Positions 8,201 through 12,368 of a stretch of 12,368 nucleotides of DNA are shown in pieces. The notes below the pieces were generated by a model that saw only the letters and a program-made list of their open reading frames with translations, was not told the origin of the DNA and searched no databases. Positions within the stretch are counted from its first letter, which is position 1; the number at the start of each line of letters is the position of its first letter. This DNA is from Gammaproteobacteria bacterium (lineage in GTDB: Bacteria; Pseudomonadota; Gammaproteobacteria; Pseudomonadales; Azotimanducaceae): the NCBI GenBank assembly GCA_009840715.1, contig VXNE01000448.1, forward strand, positions 1-12,368, in the 5' to 3' direction. Both the position numbers and the translations under genes were made by a program.

Positions 8201-8736
8201 GCCGCAGCCAGGTAGCGGTCCTCGTCCGGCCGTGCCGTGCGGCGGACCTCCAGGTAGAAGCGGTCTCCGAACGCGTTTCTCCATTCGTCCGCCAGTTGCA
8301 CGGCGCGTTCCGCACCTCCGGCGATGAGCGCGCGGCCGACGTCTCCGTCGCCGGCGCCGGACAGGACGATCAGCCCGCGGGGGGCCGCGAAGATCCAGTC
8401 CCGCTCCGCCACACCACCCTGGCTCCCGCCCCCATGCACCCGGCTGATCAGCCTGAGCAATCCCTCATAGCCGTCGCGCGAAGTAGCGAGCAGCACGCAG
8501 CGGTCGATGCCGCCGTCCGGACTCCGATAGCGCATGTCCGCGCCGACGAGGGGTTTCACCCCCGCGGCCTGGCACGCTTCGTAGAACTTCACCAGGCCGA
8601 ACAGGTTGGCGCGGTCGGTGACGGCGACCGCCGGCATCCCGAGTTCCGCCACGCGGCGCACGAGGTCGGGCACGCGGATCAGCCCGTCGCTGATCGAGTA
8701 CTCGGTGTGCACGGAGAGGTGGACGAACTCCGTCAT
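5275..8736 (-). CDS. dnaE: DNA polymerase III alpha subunit (replicative polymerase)
   Basis: The replicative C-family polymerase, 1153 residues (E. coli DnaE is 1160). The N-terminal PHP domain starts FVHLSVHTEYSISDGL, and its TDRANLFG (40-47) lacks the His of metal-binding PHP domains, so proofreading there is unlikely. The palm shows GPGRGSGSGSLVAWAL (345-360), PDFDIDFCMEGRD (386-398) with catalytic D389/D391, and VKFDFLGLKTLTI (538-550) with D541. Finger-region motifs LYRPGPMQSGAM (623-634) and LRRAMGKKKPDEM (689-701) are intact. The helix-hairpin-helix region, an internal GVHDMF (912-917) at the clamp-binding position, and the OB-fold (about 983-1060) follow. The ATG overlaps the rnhB stop by 4 bases (ATGA), with GGGAG about 12 bases upstream. 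It is the last gene of the lpxB-rnhB-dnaE cluster; the next gene follows after 163 bases. Confidence 0.98.
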   Translation of the reverse strand: MTEFVHLSVHTEYSISDGLIRVPDLVRRVAELGMPAVAVTDRANLFGLVKFYEACQAAGVKPLVGADMRYRSPDGGIDRCVLLATSRDGYEGLLRLISRVHGGGSQGGVAERDWIFAAPRGLIVLSGAGDGDVGRALIAGGAERAVQLADEWRNAFGDRFYLEVRRTARPDEDRYLAAAVELATREGFPVVATNDVCFLDADDFEAHETRVCIQEGRTLEDPRRPRRYSGRQYLRPAADMTELFADLPEALKNSVEIATRCNFDLELGTYHLPDFPVPDGVSLEEHLDRSAARGLATRMRGLEDDVYRARLDYELGVIRQMGFSGYYLIVAEFVTWAREHGVPVGPGRGSGSGSLVAWALGITNVDPIAYDLIFERFLNPERVSMPDFDIDFCMEGRDSVINHVADRYGREAVSQIVTFGTMAARAVVRDVTRVQGKPYGLGDRLAKMIPFEVGMTLTAAVAREPDLAQFIDENEDAAEIVDMAYRLEGIVRNVGRHAGGVVIAPSALTEFVPLYADDSSGGAVSQFDKDDVERVGLVKFDFLGLKTLTIIDWAVRAVNERRVRAGEAPVDIDAIPFDDEPTFELLRSAATTAVFQLESSGMKELIRNLQPDNINDIIALVALYRPGPMQSGAMDDYIRRKHGRARVEYPHPLLEPALKGTYGVMLYQEQVMSAAQLLAGFTLGQADLLRRAMGKKKPDEMARVRSQFMDGAQERGVDPDLASGIFDQMEKFAGYAFVKGHATTYGIVSFQTAWLKTHYPAEFMAAVLSADMRNVEKVVTLVDEVRSMGLNLLPPDVNRSAYRFSAAAGGDDDADGILYGLGAIREVGEGSVEALVEERAARGPFRDLRDFCARIDGRRAGKRVVEALIRAGAMDCFAEPGEALDAVRARLTAEAPAALRGAEQAARDAELGVHDMFGGVASQTGRRGGAEVPPWSRRDRLVGEKETLGLYLTGHPIDDYIGELREFSPRRIADLEIGGGRQVVAGLVVSQRTHAAANGGGMAFAELDDRSGRIEASVFGETFLANRAKLLKDTLVVVEGIVQDDDFRGRRLRVDAVHTIAEARVRFASRLEITLADDGFGGDFGGRLQTVLESHRGVAANGAGCPVAVACRCGSATGRVRLGERWRVMPSDDLLLGLRGAFGAESVRLVYPG

Positions 8737-9422
8737 GGCCGCGCGGTCACTCCCGCCGGACGATGCCAGCCCAGCTCAAGCTGGTCCTCGCACGCCGCGT
8801 CGCCCTCGAGGGCGCGCAGGCAGGTGCGTACCGGGGCGAAGCTCCTGCGATGGACGGGCGTCGGGCCCCACCGCTCCAGGGCGTCCAGGTGCGCCGCCGT
8901 AGCGTAGCCCTTGTGCCGCTCGAAGCCGTAGTCGCCGTACTCGTCCGCGAGCGCACGCATTTCCGCGTCCCGCTCGACCTTGGCCAGAATCGACGCCGCA
9001 CCGATGGCCGCGAGACGCGCGTCCCCGCCCACGACGGTGACGGTCGCACAGGGCAGGGCCGGCGCCAGGTTCCCGTCGACGTAGGCCACGTCCGGCCGGA
9101 CCGCGAGCCCGACGACGGCCCGGTGCATGGCGAGCAGCGACGCGCGCAGGATGTTCAGCCGGTCGATCTCCTCCACTTCGGCGCGCCCGAGCGCCCAGGC
9201 ACACGCGCCGCGCCGGATCTCCTCCGCCAGCGCTTCGCGGCGTTTCCCCGAGAGCACCTTGGAGTCCGCGATGCCTTCGATCGGGCGGTCGCGATCCAGG
9301 ACCACGGCCGCTGCCACCACCGGCCCGGCCAGCGGCCCCCTGCCAACCTCGTCGACGCCCGCCGCCACCACGCGGTCCGCGATGCCGGCGGGCGTCTCGG
9401 GCAGCGGGATCGATTTCAGCAT
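8733..9422 (-). CDS. rnhB: Ribonuclease HII
   Basis: RNase HII cleaves RNA in RNA-DNA hybrids and starts removal of single ribonucleotides from DNA. The 229-residue product has GVDEVGRGPLAGPV (22-35) with catalytic D24/E25, YVDGN (114-118) with D116, and GGDARLAAIGAASILAKVERD (132-152) with D134, giving all four acidic metal ligands. HKGYAT (170-175) and PVHRRSFAPV (189-198) complete the family signature. The ATG overlaps the lpxB stop by 7 bases and the gene overlaps dnaE by 4 bases, so all three are probably translationally coupled. No independent Shine-Dalgarno is apparent at its start. The product is slightly longer than E. coli RNase HII (198 residues) because of short N- and C-terminal extensions. 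Confidence 0.97.
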   Translation of the reverse strand: MLKSIPLPETPAGIADRVVAAGVDEVGRGPLAGPVVAAAVVLDRDRPIEGIADSKVLSGKRREALAEEIRRGACAWALGRAEVEEIDRLNILRASLLAMHRAVVGLAVRPDVAYVDGNLAPALPCATVTVVGGDARLAAIGAASILAKVERDAEMRALADEYGDYGFERHKGYATAAHLDALERWGPTPVHRRSFAPVRTCLRALEGDAACEDQLELGWHRPAGVTARP

Positions 9423-10567
9423 CGGTGCACGAGGGAAAGCACGGTCCGCGCGGCGTTCTCGGACCCCCCGCGGCGCAGGTTGGCATGCTGCCGCACGAAC
9501 AACGCCAAATACACCCGGTCCCCCCCCGCCCCCGTGCTATCGCCCCGCAACGCATGAGGGAGCACCTCGGGGCCGGCATCGTCCTGCAGCAGTTCCGGCA
9601 CCAGGGGACGGCCGCTCAGGATGTTCGGCAACGCGACGAACTCCGAGCGCTTGAGCGCCTTGACGATACGGTACGTCACCGCCCCGAGCCGGTAGGTCAC
9701 GGCCATCGGACGGCGCAGCAACATCGCCTCGAGTGTCCCCGTGCCGGACTTGACCAGCGCTCCGTCGCAGGCCGCGAGTACGGCCCTCGCGTTCCCGTCG
9801 GCGAGCCGCACGTCGAGTCCCTCGAACTCCTGGCACCGGGCCTCCAGGGCATCCCGTATCCGCGGGTTCGCACAGGGAACGACGAACGCGCACGGGCGGA
9901 GCGGCCCGGCCAGGCGCACCGCCGTGCGCAGGAAGGTGTCCGCCATCAGGTCGATCTCCGACATGCGGCTCCCCGGGAGGAGCGCGATGACGGTCACGTC
10001 GTCCGGCAGCCCCAGTTCGGTCCGGGCCGCCCGGCGCCGCTCCGCACCGCCGTCACCCTGAGCTATCTCGTCGGCTAACGGGTGGCCCACGAACACGGCC
10101 CGGACGCCGCGGTCCTCGTAGAGCGCCGGCTCGAACGGAAAGAGCGCCATCACGACATCGGTGGAACGCCCGATCTTCTTCACGCGCCCCCGTCGCCAGG
10201 CGTAGACCGAGGGGCTGACGTAGTGTGCGGTCGGAATCCCGCGCCGCTTGACGCGCCGTTCCAGCAGCAGGTTGAAGACATTGAAGTCGACGCCGACGAC
10301 GACATCCATCGGCGTGCTCGTGAAGTGACCGACCAGGTCTCTCAGCGTGCGCAGCAGGTCCGGCAAACGCTTCAGGGGGTCGACGAAGCCATTGACGTTG
10401 AAGCACGAGATGTCGGCGCGGGGCACAAGGCCCTCGGCCAGCATCCGCTCGCCTCCCACGCCCGTGAACTCGACGTCCGGTACGTGCTGCCGCGTAGCGC
10501 GCATCAGGCCACTGCCCAACGCATCTCCCGATGACTCGCCGGCAACGATGCCGATGCGCAGCGGCAC
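9416..10567 (-). CDS. lpxB: Lipid A disaccharide synthase
   Basis: LpxB joins UDP-2,3-diacylglucosamine to lipid X to form the disaccharide of lipid A at the inner membrane, a GT-B glycosyltransferase (GT19) step of endotoxin synthesis. The 383-residue length matches E. coli (382). Motifs seen: AGESSGD (9-15), HYVSPSVYAWRRGRVKKIGR (115-134), FVGHPLADEI (159-168), LLPGSR (196-201), SGTGTLE (274-280) and VALPNILSGR (311-320). Two usually conserved blocks deviate: the DAPDFN block reads DFNVFN (94-99) and the VMG..E block reads VNGFVD (58-63). The start is GTG; an in-frame TAG at 10576-10574 rules out a longer product. It opens the lpxB-rnhB-dnaE operon here, with no lpxA upstream and a divergent kinase-like gene instead. 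Confidence 0.95.
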   Translation of the reverse strand: MPLRIGIVAGESSGDALGSGLMRATRQHVPDVEFTGVGGERMLAEGLVPRADISCFNVNGFVDPLKRLPDLLRTLRDLVGHFTSTPMDVVVGVDFNVFNLLLERRVKRRGIPTAHYVSPSVYAWRRGRVKKIGRSTDVVMALFPFEPALYEDRGVRAVFVGHPLADEIAQGDGGAERRRAARTELGLPDDVTVIALLPGSRMSEIDLMADTFLRTAVRLAGPLRPCAFVVPCANPRIRDALEARCQEFEGLDVRLADGNARAVLAACDGALVKSGTGTLEAMLLRRPMAVTYRLGAVTYRIVKALKRSEFVALPNILSGRPLVPELLQDDAGPEVLPHALRGDSTGAGGDRVYLALFVRQHANLRRGGSENAARTVLSLVHRC

Positions 10568-10795
10568 GGACGGCTACTGTCGATTCGGCTTCATGGACGC
10601 CACGGGATCATAGCCCCCGGTGCGCGAAACGCAAGGAAGTCCGCACGTTGGCGCGACGTTTTTCGGGTCGTGCGCATGACAGCGACCTCCCGCCGTGGCC
10701 CACGGGAAAAGCGGGTAACATGTCGCCCGTTCCAAGCGAGCGTCCAACAACGGCGGCGCTTTCCGCAGTCGCGCCGAACGTCCTGTTTCGTGCCC
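10568..10795. other. Divergent intergenic region between lpxB and the kinase-like gene
   Basis: About 228 bases separate two divergently transcribed genes and should hold promoters for both. A plausible promoter toward lpxB is listed separately. Toward the kinase-like gene I see only a weak TAACAT at 10716-10721 with no good -35 box at the right distance. No RNA gene or repeat was recognised. Confidence 0.45.
10607..10634 (-). promoter_or_regulatory. Candidate sigma-70 promoter for lpxB-rnhB-dnaE
   Basis: On the minus strand, TTGCGT (10634-10629) and TATGAT (10612-10607, 5 of 6 matches to the -10 consensus) are 16 bases apart. Transcription would start near 10600, giving a leader of about 33 bases before the lpxB GTG. 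The -10 is good and the -35 moderate (TTG plus poor second half). This is a by-eye match in an otherwise GC-rich region. Confidence 0.45.
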
Positions 10796-12263
10796 ATGGG
10801 AGGCGGGTTGACAGACCGTTCAGACAGACGCGGACTGGCAGCCGGTCATCGGCTCGAGCAATACGAGATTCGCGACCTCCAGGCGGCGGACCGCGTGGGC
10901 CTGCGCTACGCGGCGTTCGACCACGCGGCCGCTGAGCCGGTCGGCCTGCGCGAATACTTCCCGGCCGGCGTCGCGGTCCGGCGCGAAGGCGTCGCCGTCG
11001 AGACGGAGCTCAAGACGCAGTTCGATCTCGGGCTTGCCGGCTTCCTGGCGGATGCGCTCCGGCTCGGACGGATCGACCACCCCAACGTCGCCCGGACGCG
11101 TGGCCACCTGCGCGCGAACGGCACCGCCTACCTCGTGACGGACGCGCTCCCGGAGACGACGCTCGCAGGCCGTCTCGACCCCGACCGGACACTCCCGCCC
11201 GCGACGCTCCTGCCGATCCTGCATGGTTTGCTGGATGGTCTCGAGGCCGTGCACCAGGCAGGTCTCCTGCACCGACAACTGAGTCCCGGAGCCATCGCTC
11301 TCCACGGGAGCAATCCCCTGCTCGCCGACTTCGGGGTAGCGCCGCATGCCGCAGGGACGGCGCGGCGAGCGTTCCGCCCCCCTTCGAGGTTCCACACGAA
11401 TCCACCCAACGGAGCGTTCGCGGCGCTGGAGCAGTACGCGGACCGCGGTCAGGAAGGACCTTGGACGGACCTCTATGCAGTGGCCGCGGTGATGGTCCGG
11501 TGCGTCACCGGCCGGGCGCCGCTCGACGCCCTGCATCGCGCGTTGCAGGCGGAGGCGCCGTCCCTCCGCACCGCCGCCGCGGCGGGTTACGATCCCGCCA
11601 TGCTTGCCGGGATCGAGGCGGCGTTCGCGATTCGCGTGGCCGACCGTCCCCGCAACGTTGCCGCCTGGCGAGCGCTGCTCGCTCTCGCGGCCGAGGAGCC
11701 CCCGGGCGCCAGCCCGCCGCGCCCCGTTTCGGTGGGCGCGCGCACCTCTGCCCGCGGTTTTCACCCGCCCCCGGCGGCAGCGGCCACGCCCCGGCCGCGG
11801 GCTCCCGCGGTTGCCGGTCGCCGCGCCGCCCGCGCGAGGGAAGAGGCGTCCACCCCGGGCGGCGTGGCGCGCTGGAGCTTGCCCGCGGTCCTGCTCGTCG
11901 CCCTGATTTCGGTACTCACCTGGTTGGATGCCGGGGTGCTGCGCGCGCCCGCCCCGGCGTCCACCGCGGACGCCGGCCGACCGGGCGAGACGGACGGCGC
12001 CGGCACGGCCGAGCGCACGCCAGCGCCCGTGGAACGCGTGGAGAACGAAACGCCGCGGCCCGCGCCCCCCCTTCCTGGTGCAGGATCGGGGCAGCCGCCG
12101 CAGTCGTCCCCTCGCGAGGCGACCGGAAGTTCCGGCCCGACGGCAACCTCCCGCGATCAGGGCGACACGGCGGTCGATCTCTCGGCTGGCGCACCGCGCC
12201 CGGGGGCGCCGGCGCCAGCGGACGCTCCGCCGGAGCGGCCGACGCCCCGGCCGGACGCCGGGC
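10796..12263 (+). CDS. Membrane-anchored serine/threonine kinase-like protein, probable pseudokinase (3' end missing)
   Basis: Residues about 20-300 align by eye with bacterial Hanks-type kinases: VGLREYFP (49-56, the family's VALKEYFP), HPNVAR (95-100), LLHRQLSPGAI (157-167), LLADFG (175-180), a degraded PGYAPxEQY-like FAALEQY (208-214) and GPWTDLYAVAAVMVRCVTGRAP (221-242). Key catalytic residues are changed: no glycine loop, VAIK Lys to R52, HRD Asp to Q161, and the loop Lys and Asn to S163 and A166; only the DFG Asp (D178) remains. One transmembrane helix (about 359-380) precedes a Pro/Ala-rich tail predicted to be outside the cytoplasm. The ATG at 10796 is used; a TTG at 10808 with GGGAGG 4 bases upstream is an equally good start. 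Real sequence ends near residue 489, where adapter begins, and the frame's stop at 12308-12310 is artefactual. A scaffold or signalling role is inferred only. Confidence 0.8.
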
Positions 12264-12333
12264 GGGTGTCTTATACACATGTGACGCTGCCGCCGATCTT
12301 ACGCGTGTAGATGTCGGGGGTGGCCGGTTCATT
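12264..12333 (+). other. Nextera/Tn5 sequencing adapter read-through (artefact)
   Basis: Bases 12264-12282 match the 19-base Tn5 mosaic end (CTGTCTCTTATACACATCT) at 15 positions, and every mismatch is a G. Bases 12283-12296 match GACGCTGCCGACGA at 13 of 14. The next eight, TCTTACGC (12297-12304), are the reverse complement of GCGTAAGA, which I recall as Nextera XT i5 index S517. Bases 12305-12333 match the P5 end (GTGTAGATCTCGG, onward to CATT) at 24 of 29. Order and spacing are those of a read-2 read-through, so this is not genomic DNA. Confidence 0.97.
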
Positions 12334-12368
12334 AAAAAAATAGGGGGGGGGGGGGGGGGGGGGGGGGG
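12334..12368 (+). other. A-run and poly-G tail past the end of the library molecule (artefact)
   Basis: Seven A bases (12334-12340) follow the P5 end, then TA, then 26 G (12343-12368) to the window end. This is what two-colour Illumina chemistry reports once a read passes the end of the molecule: no signal is called as G. It is not a homopolymer in the organism. Confidence 0.95.

Noticed and set aside
5452..8907. A very long open frame (about 1150 codons) on the plus strand opposite dnaE
   Set aside because: It is fully antisense to a clear dnaE gene, has low-complexity His/Arg/Val-rich composition and no family motifs. High-GC codon bias in dnaE leaves this frame without stops.
12264..12282. 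Tn5/IS50 mosaic end as evidence of a natural transposon
   Set aside because: It is followed by Illumina read-2 adapter, an index and P5 sequence, so it comes from library tagmentation and not from an insertion in the organism.
12343..12368. Poly-G tract as a genomic homopolymer or G-quadruplex
   Set aside because: It directly follows adapter sequence and an A run, the pattern of a two-colour read passing the end of the library molecule.

Overview
The window is a very GC-rich fragment from a Gram-negative bacterium, most likely a gammaproteobacterium. The evidence is a lipid A gene (lpxB), the run lpxB-rnhB-dnaE, a DnaE whose N-terminal PHP domain is degenerate in the gammaproteobacterial manner, and a nearby tilS, which in many gammaproteobacteria follows dnaE and accA. 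Four of the eight genes start with GTG and several overlap by 4-7 bases. The taxonomic call is an inference from gene content; no database search was possible.

Layout, right to left on the minus strand. lpxB (lipid A disaccharide synthase), rnhB (ribonuclease HII) and dnaE (DNA polymerase III alpha) form a tightly overlapping operon at 5275-10567, with a plausible sigma-70 promoter just upstream of lpxB. A small predicted exported protein (4815-5111) follows. After a roughly 330-base non-coding stretch come an ammonium transporter (amtB, 3238-4482), tilS (tRNA-Ile lysidine synthetase, 2036-3241, overlapping amtB by 4 bases) and a large membrane protein (160-2007) that fuses an HTTM domain to a DUF393 DCxxC thiol-oxidoreductase-like domain. 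accA, which usually sits between dnaE and tilS, is absent, and amtB plus the small exported protein occupy its place. No gene can be supported in the first 159 bases.

On the plus strand, divergent from lpxB, starts a membrane-anchored serine/threonine kinase-like protein (10796 onward). It keeps the kinase fold signature and the DFG motif. It has lost the glycine loop, the VAIK lysine and the catalytic Asp, Lys and Asn of the HRDLKPxN loop, so it reads as a pseudokinase. Its 3' end is missing.

The last 105 bases are not biological. From 12264 the sequence matches the Nextera/Tn5 read-2 read-through: mosaic end, adapter, an 8-base i5 index, the P5 end, an A run and a 26-base G run. The window therefore ends at a contig edge in untrimmed adapter, and the apparent stop codon of the kinase-like gene (12308-12310) lies in adapter. 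I found no convincing new defence, mobile or RNA-based system. The most notable biological items are the pseudokinase, the HTTM-DUF393 fusion and the rearranged dnaE-tilS neighbourhood.
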